Notes: a model not told the origin generated them from the sequence alone. Counted from the first letter of the stretch, positions 26,713-36,401 are shown. The stretch is DNA of 64,000 nt from Chloroflexus aurantiacus J-10-fl (GCF_000018865.1 NC_010175.1:1-64000); one strand, 5' to 3'. A program made the numbers and translations.

Positions 26713-27669
26713 ATGACCCGGCAACCAACTATCCCCTTAACCCCGGTAAGCCGCAGAGGTTTACTCGGTGCACTGGTAGCCGGCGCCGGTGCCCTCGCTG
26801 CGGCTTCAGTACAGGCAGGTCTCCCTGCCAGCACCGGAAAATCAGCCGACACTATCGATGTGCTTTCGCCTGAAGAAGCCCTGGCCGCCTACGAAGCCGA
26901 GATTGCTCGCCTCCGTGCAACCAAAGTGAGCGGTACACCCCTCGATCATCTGGAGCGGATGCGGGCCGAACTGCTGCGGGCACTCGCCAAACCGGTCGCC
27001 GAACGCCGTTGGGTGATGGTGATTGATCTCCGCGCCTGCGTCGGTTGTCACGGTTGCACCATCGCCTGCGTGGCCGAGAACAAACTGCCACCCGGCGTGG
27101 TCTACCGACCGGTGATCGACGAAGAGATCGGTCGCTACCCCAATGTCACGCGCCGCTTCATTCCCCGACCCTGTATGCAATGCGACAATCCGCCCTGCAC
27201 CGGGGTTTGCCCGGTCTCGGCCACCTTCACCAACGAGCATGGCGTCGTCGAAGTAGACTACGAGCAGTGCATTGGCTGCCGTGCCTGTATCGCTGCGTGT
27301 CCGTATGGTGCGCGCACCTTCGATTTCGGATACACCTACACCGCCGACACCACCGACCCTGGCGTCATGTTTGGCGCCGATCAGGCAGCGACCTACGAGA
27401 CGGTCACCACCTTCGAGTACGGCAAAGCCCACGCACGGCGCAACCTCCACGACTCGCCGGTTGGGAACGTGCGTAAATGCCACTTCTGCATGCACCGGGT
27501 ACTCAACGGTCAACTCCCGGCCTGTGTCACGACCTGCATCGGGCGCGCCACCTTCTTCGGTGATGCCAATGATCCCGATAGCCTGGTTAGCGAACTGATT
27601 GCCAAACCCAATGTCATGCGGTTGAAAGAAGACCTCGGCACCGAGCCGCGTGTCTACTATTTGCAGTGA
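26713..27669 (+). CDS. Tat-exported 4x[4Fe-4S] ferredoxin-like subunit, TtrB-like
   Basis: Electron-transfer subunit of a molybdoenzyme complex on the outer face of the membrane. The 318-aa product starts at ATG 26713 after AAGGAG and has a twin-arginine signal ([19 protein letters not shown]). Sixteen cysteines fall in four groups (109-119, 154-166, 186-196, 256-275), as in DmsB/PsrB/TtrB proteins: [35 protein letters not shown] and [20 protein letters not shown]. The gene order iron-sulfur, NrfD, molybdopterin subunit equals ttrB-ttrC-ttrA of Salmonella, and the PhnD-like sensor upstream fits. Polysulfide or another sulfur oxyanion remains possible. Confidence 0.85.
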   Translation: MTRQPTIPLTPVSRRGLLGALVAGAGALAAASVQAGLPASTGKSADTIDVLSPEEALAAYEAEIARLRATKVSGTPLDHLERMRAELLRALAKPVAERRWVMVIDLRACVGCHGCTIACVAENKLPPGVVYRPVIDEEIGRYPNVTRRFIPRPCMQCDNPPCTGVCPVSATFTNEHGVVEVDYEQCIGCRACIAACPYGARTFDFGYTYTADTTDPGVMFGADQAATYETVTTFEYGKAHARRNLHDSPVGNVRKCHFCMHRVLNGQLPACVTTCIGRATFFGDANDPDSLVSELIAKPNVMRLKEDLGTEPRVYYLQ

Positions 27670-27680
27670 GGAGCAGACCT

Positions 27681-28826
27681 ATGCTTAAGCGACTCCTCTA
27701 TCTCGCCGGCACCCTTGGCCTGCTCGTCGGCCTGTGGGGATTGTACGACCGCCTTGTCTACGGTCATATGCATGCCAATTACGGCTCATACGTTGTCTGG
27801 GGGCTGTGGGTAGCGCTGTATATGTTCTTCGCCGGGGTAGCAACCGGAGCCTTTATGCTGGCAACCCTCGATCTGCTCTTCGAGCTGCCGATCTTCCGTG
27901 GGAGCGGACGCATGGCACTCTGGGGATCGCTGGTGGCAATGCCGGCAGGGCTGGTAGCAATCGGCCTTGACCTCGGTCACATGACGCGCATCTGGAAAGT
28001 CTATCTCCAGCCCAATTTCGGTTCGGTTATGGCGCAACTGGTCTGGGGCTACACCATCTTTTTGGGTATCGTTGTGATCAGCCTCTGGCTCAGTTTACGG
28101 CCACAACCCTCACGCTGGTTAAAGCCGGTAATGGCAATTGGCCTTATTCTCGCCATCTTCCTCAGTGGTGGGATCGGTGCCCTGCTCGGTGTCAACCAAA
28201 ACCGGATCAGTTGGCACGTCAGCAACTTACCGGCGCAGTTCCCCGTCTTCAACCTCACCTCTGGTGTGGCGCTAATGCTGATCGCCATCGGCTGGTTCGG
28301 CCCACTCCGCGATCCACGCCGCTCGCAACAGTTACGCATTCTCAGCCTGGCGATGGTCGTGCTTTTGCTGGTGAAAGGCTACTACCTCTGGAGCGACGTC
28401 TCGCAAGCCCTCTACCAGAACAGTAGCCACGGCGCAGCAGCGATCAATCTCGTCCTGTTTGGCCCCTACGGCTGGGCATTCTGGCTGTTGCAACTCGGAC
28501 TCGGCATGCTGATCCCGCTCATTGTGCTGACTATGCCGGTTGGACAGCGCGGCTTTGCTGCCGGTTTGATGGGTGTATGTGTGCTGATCGGCCTGGCGGT
28601 AGCGCGTGCCAACATCATCTTCCCGGCTCTCAGCCTGCCCGAACTGCAAGGTCTGGGTGAAGCGTTCCACGGCCCACATCTGAGCTTCACCTACAGCCCC
28701 AGTTTGATGGAATGGGCGGTTACGGCGGGTATCGTCGGTGCTGCAACCATCGGGTTCCTGCTCGGCACAGATCGATTACCGCTCTTCAATCGTCTACCAA
28801 CGGAAGCAAGTAGCGCTGCCGATTAG
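27681..28826 (+). CDS. NrfD/PsrC-family quinol-linked membrane subunit, TtrC-like
   Basis: Polytopic membrane anchor that passes electrons between the quinone pool and the iron-sulfur subunit. The ATG at 27681 follows GAGGAG (27668-27673), which overlaps the stop of the preceding gene; a GTG at 27666 is less likely. The 381-aa product has about nine to ten helices. Family features are NYGSYVVWGLWVALYMFFAG near the N-terminus with GVATGAFMLATL, and conserved polar and charged residues such as DLGHMTRIWK in the third helix region. Spacing to both neighbours is short, so it is part of the ttrBCA-like operon. Confidence 0.85.
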   Translation: MLKRLLYLAGTLGLLVGLWGLYDRLVYGHMHANYGSYVVWGLWVALYMFFAGVATGAFMLATLDLLFELPIFRGSGRMALWGSLVAMPAGLVAIGLDLGHMTRIWKVYLQPNFGSVMAQLVWGYTIFLGIVVISLWLSLRPQPSRWLKPVMAIGLILAIFLSGGIGALLGVNQNRISWHVSNLPAQFPVFNLTSGVALMLIAIGWFGPLRDPRRSQQLRILSLAMVVLLLVKGYYLWSDVSQALYQNSSHGAAAINLVLFGPYGWAFWLLQLGLGMLIPLIVLTMPVGQRGFAAGLMGVCVLIGLAVARANIIFPALSLPELQGLGEAFHGPHLSFTYSPSLMEWAVTAGIVGAATIGFLLGTDRLPLFNRLPTEASSAAD

Positions 28827-28878
28827 ATGACACGTATCATTGGTCGTTATCCCCTGCCCCAACGACAGGAGTGTTGAT

Positions 28879-31800
28879 ATGAAACGGCAACCTGAAACAT
28901 CCACTCGCACCGACCAAAGCATGAGTCGACGCGACTTTCTCAAGACTTCGGCTCTGCTCGGTGGCGGCGCTGCGCTCCTCGGCTTTGGCCCGCTGGCCGG
29001 CCTGGCTCGCGGCGAAGCACCGGCACTCGAACTGCCGCTCGTCGATGCGGCCAACTCTATCCAGACGGTCTGTTTGCAATGCAATACCGGCTGCGGTCTC
29101 AAAGTCAAACTGATCGATGGCGTCGCAGCCAAGCTGGAAGGTAATCCGTACAGCCCGTGGACGATGGAACCGCCATTGCCTTTCAGCACCCCAATTAGCG
29201 CCAGCGGCTCCATTGACGGCGCGCTCTGCCCGAAAGGTCATGCCGGCATCCAGACCGCCTACGACCCGTACCGACTGATGCGGGTGCTCAAACGCAAACC
29301 GGGCACACCGCGCGGTGGCGGCCAATGGATCACCATTGACTTCGACCAGGCAATTACTGAGATTGTGGAAGGTGGCGATCTGTTCGGCGAAGGGCCGGTA
29401 GAAGGGCTGCGCGCGCTCTATGCCCTCAAGGACGCCAAACTGGCCAAAGAGATGGCAAACGCGGTCAATGCAATTTTAGCCGCCAGGCCGGAAGAGAAAC
29501 CGGCCCTCGTCGAGCAATTCAAACGCGACTTTGCCGACCATCTCGATGTACTGATCGATCCTGACCATCCCGATCTGGGGCCAAAGAACAATCAATTCGC
29601 CTTCGTTTGGGGACGGTTGAAGAACGGTCGTGGCGACCTCGTGCAACGCTTCGTCAAGAAAGGCTTCGGTTCGGTCAACGCCAACGGCCACACCACCGTT
29701 TGCCAGGGATCGCTCTATTTCACCGGCAAAGCGATGAGCGAGCAGTTCGATCCCAAGACCGGCAAATTCAGTGGCGGCCAGAAATTCTACTGGCAGGCCG
29801 ATTTGGGTAATGCCGAATTCGTCATCTTTGTCGGTACCAACCACTTTGAAGCCAACTACGGCCCCACTCCACAATCACCACGCATTACGCAAGGCGTGAT
29901 CAACAGTCGGCTGCGGTATGTCGTACTTGATCCACGCTTGAGCAAACTGGCCAGCAAAGCCTGGAAATGGCTACCAATCAAACCGGGCACCGACGCCGCC
30001 TTCGCAATGGCAATGATCCGCTGGATCATCGAACAGCAGCGCTACAACACTCGTTTCCTCGCCGCTGCCAACAAAGCCGCCGCTGCCGCCAACGGCGAAC
30101 CGAGCTGGACCAATGCCACCTGGCTGGTGAAGGTCAAAGACGGCGTACCGGGCAAGTTCCTCCGTGCCAGTGAGATTGGATTGACGACTGTCGTTGAAGA
30201 GACCGATGCCGAAGGGAAGAAGACGAAAGCGTATGTGACGGCTGATGGCACGCGCTTCAGCTTCGATCCTTTCGTTGCCCTGGTCAACGGCGTACCGACC
30301 CCCATCGATCCGAACGATCCCGAAGCCGCCCCGGTGATTGGTGATCTCCTGGTCGATACTGAACTGAATGGCATCGCGGTGAAGAGTAGCTTGCAGGTGA
30401 TCTACGAGGCAGCCAGCACGCATACCATTGAGGAATGGGCGGCGATTGCCGATGTGAAAGCGGAAGACATCATCGAGATCGCTTACGAATTTACCAGCCA
30501 CGGAACGCGCGCAGTGGCCGACATTCACCGGGGCCCATCGCAACACACCAACGGCTTCTACACCAATTTCGCCTTCTACACCCTCAATGCCCTGATCGGC
30601 AACTTCGACCACCGCGGCGGGTTGATCAAGCCTACGACCTACGACCGACTGGGGACGAAGGCAAAGGGGCCATTTGAGGTTGAGAAGATGACGAACGGTG
30701 CCAACGTCCCGTTTGGCATCGACCTGCTGCGCACGAATACCGCCTACGAAAAATCAACGCTATTCAATGGCTATCCGGCGCGCCGACCATGGTTCCCGCT
30801 GGCGACCGATGTCTACCAGGAAGACATCCCCTCGATGGGTGATGCCTATCCGTACCAGATCAAAGTCGCCATGTTCTACATGTCGGCCATCAATTACGCC
30901 TTGCCGGCGGCGCAGACGACCATCGAGATACTGGCCGACCCGAAGAAAATCCCGCTGATCATCACCAGCGACGTCATGGTTGGTGAAACCAGCACCTATG
31001 CCGACTACATCTTCCCCGACCTGAGCTTCCTTGAGCGCTGGGAATTCCACGGCTCACACCCCAGCGTCCCGTGGAAGGTGGAAAACATTCGCCAGCCTGC
31101 GATCAGCTTACCGAACTGGCCAACCGTCAAGGTCTTCGGCGAAGAGATTCCGCTCAGCTTCGAGGCACTGGTGCTCGCGATTGCCGAGCGGCTCGAACTA
31201 CCTGGCTTCGGCCCGAACGGTTTTGGCGAAGGCATCCCCTTCACCCGGCCCGAACACCTCTACCTGAAACTGGCGGCCAACATCGCCTTCGGCGAGAAGG
31301 AAGACGGCAGCGATGGCGTACCTCCAGCCGACTATGCCGAATTAGAGGTCTTCCGCCGGGCACGCCGCTTCCTGCCGCCGAGCGTGTTTGATGAAGCCAA
31401 ATGGCGTGCCGCTATCGGCAATGATGAACAGCTCTGGCGACAAACGGTCTACGTTCTCAACCGTGGTGGCCGCTACCAGGCTTACGAGAAGGGCTGGAAG
31501 GGTGATCTGGCCGGCAACCCATACGCCAAACAGATCAACCTGTATCAAGAGAAGACGGCAACCACCATCAACTCCATGACCGGCGATCATCTGATCGGCT
31601 ACCCGACCTACATCCCGGCTGGTTTGGCTGCCGACGGCACACCAATCGTTGATGAAGGTTACGACCTGCACCTGGTCACCTACAAAGAGGCAATGATGGC
31701 GAAGGCGCGTGGCATTGCCGACTACTGGCTCCTCGCCCTAATGCCCGAAAACGCCATCCTGATCAATCGCCTCGATGCCGAACGTCTCGGTTTACGCAAC

Positions 31801-32139
31801 GGTGATCGGGTACGCATCAGCTCGGCCAGCAACCCCGACGGGGTCTGGGATTTGCAGAACGGTACGCGCAAACCGATGATCGGCAAAGTGAAGGTGATCG
31901 AGGGCATCCGCCCTGGTGTCATCTCCTTCCCGCTCGGTTGGGGCCACTTCGCCAGCGGCGCCAGCGACATCGTTATTGACGGCGTCACCATCCCCGCCGA
32001 CCCGCGCCGGGCTGCCGGCATTCACGCCAATGCTGCCATGCGCGTTGATCCAGTACTGGGCAATGTAACCCTGAGCGACCTGGTCGGCGGCAGTGCCGTC
32101 TTCTACGACACGAAGGTGAAACTGGAGCGAGTTGGCTAA
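28879..32139 (+). CDS. Molybdopterin oxidoreductase catalytic subunit, tetrathionate-reductase-like (TtrA)
   Basis: Large (1086 aa) Tat-exported molybdoenzyme of the DMSO-reductase superfamily. The ATG at 28879 follows AGGAG by seven bases; the Tat motif SRRDFLK is at residues 16-22. A [4Fe-4S] site CLQCNTGC (65-72) is completed by Cys117 in GALCPKGHAG. The likely Mo-ligand cysteine is in HTTVCQGSLYF. Molybdopterin-binding signatures include YADYIFPDLSFLERWE and the C-terminal dinucleotide-binding domain (LNRLDAERLGLRNGDRV-like INRLDAERLGLRNGDRVRI). TtrA is unusually long in its family (about 1000 aa), which fits, and so does the operon order. The substrate could be tetrathionate, polysulfide or another oxyanion; the PhnD-like sensor favours tetrathionate. 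Confidence 0.8.
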   Translation: MKRQPETSTRTDQSMSRRDFLKTSALLGGGAALLGFGPLAGLARGEAPALELPLVDAANSIQTVCLQCNTGCGLKVKLIDGVAAKLEGNPYSPWTMEPPLPFSTPISASGSIDGALCPKGHAGIQTAYDPYRLMRVLKRKPGTPRGGGQWITIDFDQAITEIVEGGDLFGEGPVEGLRALYALKDAKLAKEMANAVNAILAARPEEKPALVEQFKRDFADHLDVLIDPDHPDLGPKNNQFAFVWGRLKNGRGDLVQRFVKKGFGSVNANGHTTVCQGSLYFTGKAMSEQFDPKTGKFSGGQKFYWQADLGNAEFVIFVGTNHFEANYGPTPQSPRITQGVINSRLRYVVLDPRLSKLASKAWKWLPIKPGTDAAFAMAMIRWIIEQQRYNTRFLAAANKAAAAANGEPSWTNATWLVKVKDGVPGKFLRASEIGLTTVVEETDAEGKKTKAYVTADGTRFSFDPFVALVNGVPTPIDPNDPEAAPVIGDLLVDTELNGIAVKSSLQVIYEAASTHTIEEWAAIADVKAEDIIEIAYEFTSHGTRAVADIHRGPSQHTNGFYTNFAFYTLNALIGNFDHRGGLIKPTTYDRLGTKAKGPFEVEKMTNGANVPFGIDLLRTNTAYEKSTLFNGYPARRPWFPLATDVYQEDIPSMGDAYPYQIKVAMFYMSAINYALPAAQTTIEILADPKKIPLIITSDVMVGETSTYADYIFPDLSFLERWEFHGSHPSVPWKVENIRQPAISLPNWPTVKVFGEEIPLSFEALVLAIAERLELPGFGPNGFGEGIPFTRPEHLYLKLAANIAFGEKEDGSDGVPPADYAELEVFRRARRFLPPSVFDEAKWRAAIGNDEQLWRQTVYVLNRGGRYQAYEKGWKGDLAGNPYAKQINLYQEKTATTINSMTGDHLIGYPTYIPAGLAADGTPIVDEGYDLHLVTYKEAMMAKARGIADYWLLALMPENAILINRLDAERLGLRNGDRVRISSASNPDGVWDLQNGTRKPMIGKVKVIEGIRPGVISFPLGWGHFASGASDIVIDGVTIPADPRRAAGIHANAAMRVDPVLGNVTLSDLVGGSAVFYDTKVKLERVG

Positions 32140-32251
32140 CACACAGAGGTGGCACTCCTTAACCGTGACACGATACAGGAAGGCAGGGATAAGCGGGTGC
32201 GACACACCACGAACGTGTGTCGCATCTTCGTTTCAGATAAATCTGGTACCA

Positions 32252-32476
32252 TAACCCAAGCTACTACCTTTATCACCACAGAGACACAGAGGACACAGAG
32301 GATGGGTATAACCTGGGTTGCTACCGCGAGACGTGATGTAGCACGTCTATGGGAACAGGCTGCTACCCACGTTGTTCATTCGGTTACTCTACACAGTGTT
32401 GTGGGCAACGTCATGCTGTTCATTCTGACAGTCAGCCTCCATGACCTGCTCACAGCATAGGTGGCAACTTGAGTTA
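32252..32476. mobile_element. MITE-like element R2, copy b (225 bp)
   Basis: Same length as copy a and same ends (TAACCCAAGCTACTACC on the left, GGTGGCAACTTGAGTTA on the right). It includes the CACCACAGAGACACAGAGG motif, CGTCATGCTGTTCATTCTGA and CAGCCTCCATGACCTGCTCA. No target duplication is visible here. It fills much of the 560-bp gap between ttrA-like and ahpD-like genes; the remaining bases (32140-32251 and 32477-32699) hold nothing recognisable. Confidence 0.75.
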
Positions 32477-32699
32477 TCATACATTCACACTCAACAACTC
32501 AGAACAGGATGCCTGCTCGCTCATTCAGACAACAGGTGAAGCGCATTGTACTGCGCAAGGAACGAGAAGTCATTGCAGATACCATCACAAGGATGCGCGA
32601 CACCGGACGGCGCAATGCGGTATCTATGCCCGTTCTGCATCGCCAGTATTTGCAACTGACATAGAACGTCAAACTGGAATATACACCTGGGAGGCTATC

Positions 32700-33029
32700 A
32701 TGAGTCAACTGCCCGAAGCGTACCGTACCTTTTTGCAAGACTACCCAACGGTAGCCGGCGTGTACGAACAACTGGGTGCAGCAGCAGCCGAGGCCGGCCC
32801 ACTCGACGCCAAAACCCGCGAACTGGTTAAACTGGCAATGGCAGCCGCTCTCGGCTCAGAGGGTGCCGTCCATTCCCACGTGCATCGTGCGCTGGCAGCA
32901 GGCGCAACTGCGGCAGAGATTGAACACACCCTGATCCTGGGCGTAACCACACTTGGCTTCCCAACAATGATGATGGCACTGCGTTGGGCACGTACCGCAC
33001 TACACCAGGCTACATCACCACAAAGCTAG
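32700..33029 (+). CDS. AhpD/carboxymuconolactone decarboxylase-like protein
   Basis: A 109-aa all-alpha protein of the CMD family. ATG 32700 follows GGGAGG by five bases. It has the family helices LDAKTRELVKLAMAAALGSE and AAEIEHTLILGVTTLGFPTM. The peroxidatic CXXC of true AhpD is missing: the corresponding stretch reads GAVHSHVHRALAAGAT, with two His in place of Cys, so alkyl-hydroperoxidase activity is unlikely. The same short type with GAVxSHVxRAL occurs next to molybdoenzyme genes elsewhere (recollection, not checked). It precedes the FmdE-like gene by 13 bases, with which it forms an operon. Confidence 0.8.
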   Translation: MSQLPEAYRTFLQDYPTVAGVYEQLGAAAAEAGPLDAKTRELVKLAMAAALGSEGAVHSHVHRALAAGATAAEIEHTLILGVTTLGFPTMMMALRWARTALHQATSPQS

Positions 33030-33042
33030 AGGAGGAACGACC

Positions 33043-33672
33043 GTGTCGGTTGATGATCTGATCGATACCACATCGCTGGAACTGCTCGTTGCCCCTGCCC
33101 CGTTAGCCGACTTTCTCCGCCAGTCATCGGCAATGCACCGTCATCTCTGCCCACGTCAGGTGCTTGGTGCCCGCATGGGCATGTATGCTGGTGAACTGCT
33201 GGGTCTAACCCTGCCTCAAAAGAACAAACGCCTCTACACCTTTGTCGAAACCGACGGCTGTTTTGCCGACGGCGTAAGCGTAACGACCGGTTGCTGGTTG
33301 GGGCGCCGCACCATGCGGCTGATGGACGAAGGCAAAGTCGCGGCAACCTTCGTAGACACCCAAACCGGGCAGGCATTCCGCATTGCGCCGCGCCCCAATG
33401 TGCGCGATCTGGCCCGGCAGTACGCACCCAACGCCCGCAGCCGCTGGCATGCGTATCTAATCGCCTATCAATTGATGCCACTAACCGATCTCCTCATCGC
33501 CCAACCGATCACCCTGACCGTTGATCTCAAGGCCATCATCAGCCGCAACGGTTTACGGACTACCTGCGACCACTGCGGCGAAGAGATCATCAACGCCCGC
33601 GAAGTAATCCGCGATGGTCAAACCCTGTGTCGGACGTGTGGGGGGGAGGGGTATTACACGATTACCGGGTAA
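33043..33672 (+). CDS. FmdE-family protein with C-terminal zinc ribbon
   Basis: A 209-aa protein with a GTG start behind GAGGAGG. The N-terminal FmdE domain shows the conserved HRHLCPRQVLGARMGMYAGE, followed by ETDGCFADGVSVTTGCWLGR with conserved cysteines; the C-terminus has a zinc ribbon CDHCGEEI...CRTCGG. FmdE is named for formylmethanofuran dehydrogenase subunit E, but many bacterial members stand beside molybdenum or tungsten enzymes with no methanogenic function. A link to the ttrA-like molybdoenzyme (cofactor handling or metal delivery) is inferred from proximity only. Confidence 0.85.
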   Translation: MSVDDLIDTTSLELLVAPAPLADFLRQSSAMHRHLCPRQVLGARMGMYAGELLGLTLPQKNKRLYTFVETDGCFADGVSVTTGCWLGRRTMRLMDEGKVAATFVDTQTGQAFRIAPRPNVRDLARQYAPNARSRWHAYLIAYQLMPLTDLLIAQPITLTVDLKAIISRNGLRTTCDHCGEEIINAREVIRDGQTLCRTCGGEGYYTITG

Positions 33673-33925
33673 AGAGGTCAATCGTTGTAAACACAGGAAG
33701 GCCGACTTCGAGTAGAGATTAGACACAAGAGCACGAATGTGAACAAATAATAATTTTGTTCAGGGTAAAACTATTGCTGCTACGCATATTCGCGGTACAG
33801 CACAGAGGACTGCATTGTGGAACGGCATACCATATATGTCGAGCATGCCACACCACCCAAGCATACGACATGCGCGTTCCCGGTGAACAACAGCATGGTC
33901 ATCCACTCGTAACATACAACACATG

Positions 33926-33954
33926 AAAGGGGCGGCTGAAAAACCCGCCCCTTT
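33926..33954 (+). terminator. Hairpin terminator after the FmdE-like gene
   Basis: Perfect 10-bp stem AAAGGGGCGG (33926-33935) / CCGCCCCTTT (33945-33954), loop CTGAAAAAC. The A and T runs flank the GC stem, so it can end transcripts from either side. The 250 bases before it hold nothing recognisable. Confidence 0.7.
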
Positions 33955-33995
33955 ATGTCCTGCCAGAGATTACCCGGTTCAATGAAACACAAAAC

Positions 33996-34021
33996 CTCCT
34001 CATCATTCAGAAGATGAGGAG
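33996..34021 (-). terminator. Rho-independent terminator of the erpA-like gene
   Basis: Perfect 9-bp stem CTCCTCATC (33996-34004) / GATGAGGAG (34013-34021). Read on the minus strand it is followed by GTTTTGTGTTTC, a T-rich tail, 37 bases past the stop of the minus-strand gene. Confidence 0.75.
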
Positions 34022-34057
34022 ATTTGGGTAAATGATTTAGCCTACCAGATGCTGTGC

Positions 34058-34501
34058 CTACATCCCACACGCACTGCATCCACCGACCGGCGCGTCCTCA
34101 TCGTCTTCGCTGTAGTCGGTGTCGCGGGCGCGGAATGAGTGGCCACAACCGCACGAGGAAACGGCATTCGGGTTGTCAATCTTGAAGCCACCACCCATCA
34201 GCGTATCGACAAAATCAATCGATGCGCCAAACAGGTATTGGGCGCTGATCGGGTCGACCAGTACCCGCAGGTTGCCGGCGTAAAACTCGTTGTCGCCTTC
34301 GCGTACCTCGTCGTCGAAGGTCATGCCGTACTGGAGGCCCGAACAACCACCACCAGCAACAAATACGCGCAAGGCATAGCCTTCCAGTTCTTTTTCCTGC
34401 ATCATCTTGAGCAGACGGCTGCTCGCCGCTTCGCTGATGGTCAGCAGCGGTTGTGGGGTGGCCGGTTGGAATGTGATCTGATTGAGATCAACCGTTGTCA
34501 T
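34058..34501 (-). CDS. Iron-sulfur cluster insertion protein, IscA/ErpA (HesB) family
   Basis: A-type carrier that delivers [4Fe-4S] or [2Fe-2S] clusters to apoproteins. The 147-aa product starts at ATG 34501 behind AAGGAG. It has the three conserved cysteines: GGGCSGLQYGM for the first, and SSCGCGHSF for the C-terminal pair. The body FKIDNPNA is typical. Unusually, the C-terminus is extended by an acidic stretch and a further GGCSACGM motif, which could bind metal. Monocistronic, with its own terminator. Confidence 0.9.
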   Translation of the reverse strand: MTTVDLNQITFQPATPQPLLTISEAASSRLLKMMQEKELEGYALRVFVAGGGCSGLQYGMTFDDEVREGDNEFYAGNLRVLVDPISAQYLFGASIDFVDTLMGGGFKIDNPNAVSSCGCGHSFRARDTDYSEDDEDAPVGGCSACGM

Positions 34502-34622
34502 GGACTACTCCTTGACCATAATGTACAGTCGCCGAAGCGCCTGCCTCCTTCAATATGTGCAGTATACACGATGTTGGCCGAAAATGCTAGTACTATCTTT
34601 CAAAAGTCATCACTGGGCCAGG

Positions 34623-36386
34623 TTAGCCGATGATCAGGCGGTCGGCCACCATCGCGGCAAATACGAGCGCCAGGTAGAGCAACGAGTATTTGTATAGACC
34701 CCAGATCGCTGCCTGATCGCCCACGCGCCACACGGCCCAGGCATCGCGCATGAAGCGTAGACCCAGGACGACTGCCCCGATGAGATATATCCAGCTCATG
34801 GCCCCTATCGCTACCGGCAACAATGATACCGCCACCATGATTGCCGAGTAGACCAGAATCTGCCAGCGCGTTTCGGCTTCACCGGCCACAACCGGTAACA
34901 TTGGCACGCCGGCCCGCGCATAATCCTTCTGCTTCACCAGGGCTAACGCCCAGAAATGGGGTGGAGTCCAGTAGAAAATGATTGCAAACAGCACGACTGC
35001 CATCAGGCTAACCGAACCGGTTACTGCCGTCCAGCCTACGAGTGGCGGAATGGCGCCGGCCCCACCACCAATGATGATGTTTTGCCAGGTTGATCGTTTG
35101 AGCCAGCCCGTATAGAACCAGGCGTAGTAGATGATGCCCAGCAAGGCGAAGAAGGCCGCCAGCGGTGTGGTGAAGACCCAGAGCACAATGATCGATAGCA
35201 CGCTCAAAATCAAACCAAAGATGAACGCCGCCCGCCGCGAGATGCGACCACTCGGTACCGGACGCCGGCTGGTGCGCCCCATGTTGATGTCAATATCGCT
35301 GTCGAAGGCACAATTGATCGCCCCCGCACCGCCGGCAGCCAGATAGCCACCGATCATTGTCCAGATCACCAGCCACCACGATGGTAGCCCGGCTTCGGTG
35401 ATGAACATGGTGGTCAGAGTGGTTACCAGGAGCAGCGAAATAACTTTGGGCTTGGTCAGGCTAATATAGTCGGCTACAACTGTTCGCCAGGCCGGCTGCG
35501 AACGCACACCTGCGGTAGCGGTTGCAAATGAGAATGGTACCCGTTGCAGGATCACGGCAGCGATGATCGTAGCGGCCCAGAGGAGCGCAATGGCGGTCAG
35601 ACTGATCAGATGTCCAGCCACCGGGATGAAGGCGCCAAGAAGGGCAAGTAAGGCCAGCGCCGGCAGGAACAGACTGTAGCGCGGCAACGCCAGCGCCAGT
35701 GCTGGAGTTTCAGCGACGGGTCGTAGCCGCCGTCGCGCTTCCAGGGCCATCCACACCGACAGCAAAGCGGCAAAGCCGACTGCACTGACGCTGTTTGTCG
35801 GCACCGCCGTCATCATCCCAAAGCCGGGAACGACACTGCGTGCGCCGATAGCCAGGGCCGCAACCCCGGCAGCGGCTGCTGACCACCACGCCAGACTGCG
35901 CAGACGGCGCTGCATCTGTGCCGCTCGCCCGGCCAGTCGCTCTGGTGTGGCCGGCGTTGGCACGGCGATGAGGGCAATGGTGAGGCTTTGCGCCCCGAAC
36001 GCCAGTAGCGCGCCACTCAGGTGCCATACATCAGCCACCATCGCCGGAACGCCCCAGACCAGCAACGCGCCTGCCAGAGCCTGTAAGAGAAAGAATGCGG
36101 CAGCTATACCTGCCGTTATGCGCGGTAACCCGGCAGTGTCCGATGACCGCCAGACAGCTACCAGACCGGCGAACACAGCCAGTAGTGCCAGCGCGACGAA
36201 CAGTCGGTGCAAGAGTGATATCCAGACCAATGGATTCTGGCTCTGTACCAGTTCTTCCAGACACAAAGGCCACGACGAACAGACGGTCGCACTGGCCGAG
36301 ATAGTGACCAGTGCACCTGAGATGATTGTGGCCAGCGTTAAGCCTAAACCAACAAGCAAGATTCGCATTAGAGAACGCGCTGCCAT
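34623..36386 (-). CDS. Fused heme A synthase (CtaA-like) and heme O synthase (CtaB)
   Basis: One 587-aa membrane protein. Residues about 1-290 resemble CtaA: helices with His in SLLHRLFVALAL and DVWHLSGALLA, and the CSSWPLC Cys pair of the first extracytoplasmic loop. Residues about 295-587 are protoheme IX farnesyltransferase: LTKPKVISLLLVTTLTTMF, the prenyl-binding NCAFDSDIDINMGRTSRRP, and PVPSGRISRRAAFIFGL. CtaB makes heme O from heme B, and CtaA oxidises it to heme A for cytochrome aa3 oxidase, so fusion joins consecutive steps. The CtaA part looks to lack some of the His ligands of the second half. No cox genes lie beside it except a small membrane protein. Confidence 0.9.
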   Translation of the reverse strand: MAARSLMRILLVGLGLTLATIISGALVTISASATVCSSWPLCLEELVQSQNPLVWISLLHRLFVALALLAVFAGLVAVWRSSDTAGLPRITAGIAAAFFLLQALAGALLVWGVPAMVADVWHLSGALLAFGAQSLTIALIAVPTPATPERLAGRAAQMQRRLRSLAWWSAAAAGVAALAIGARSVVPGFGMMTAVPTNSVSAVGFAALLSVWMALEARRRLRPVAETPALALALPRYSLFLPALALLALLGAFIPVAGHLISLTAIALLWAATIIAAVILQRVPFSFATATAGVRSQPAWRTVVADYISLTKPKVISLLLVTTLTTMFITEAGLPSWWLVIWTMIGGYLAAGGAGAINCAFDSDIDINMGRTSRRPVPSGRISRRAAFIFGLILSVLSIIVLWVFTTPLAAFFALLGIIYYAWFYTGWLKRSTWQNIIIGGGAGAIPPLVGWTAVTGSVSLMAVVLFAIIFYWTPPHFWALALVKQKDYARAGVPMLPVVAGEAETRWQILVYSAIMVAVSLLPVAIGAMSWIYLIGAVVLGLRFMRDAWAVWRVGDQAAIWGLYKYSLLYLALVFAAMVADRLIIG

Positions 36387-36401
36387 ACACTCCTCACGCT
36401 C

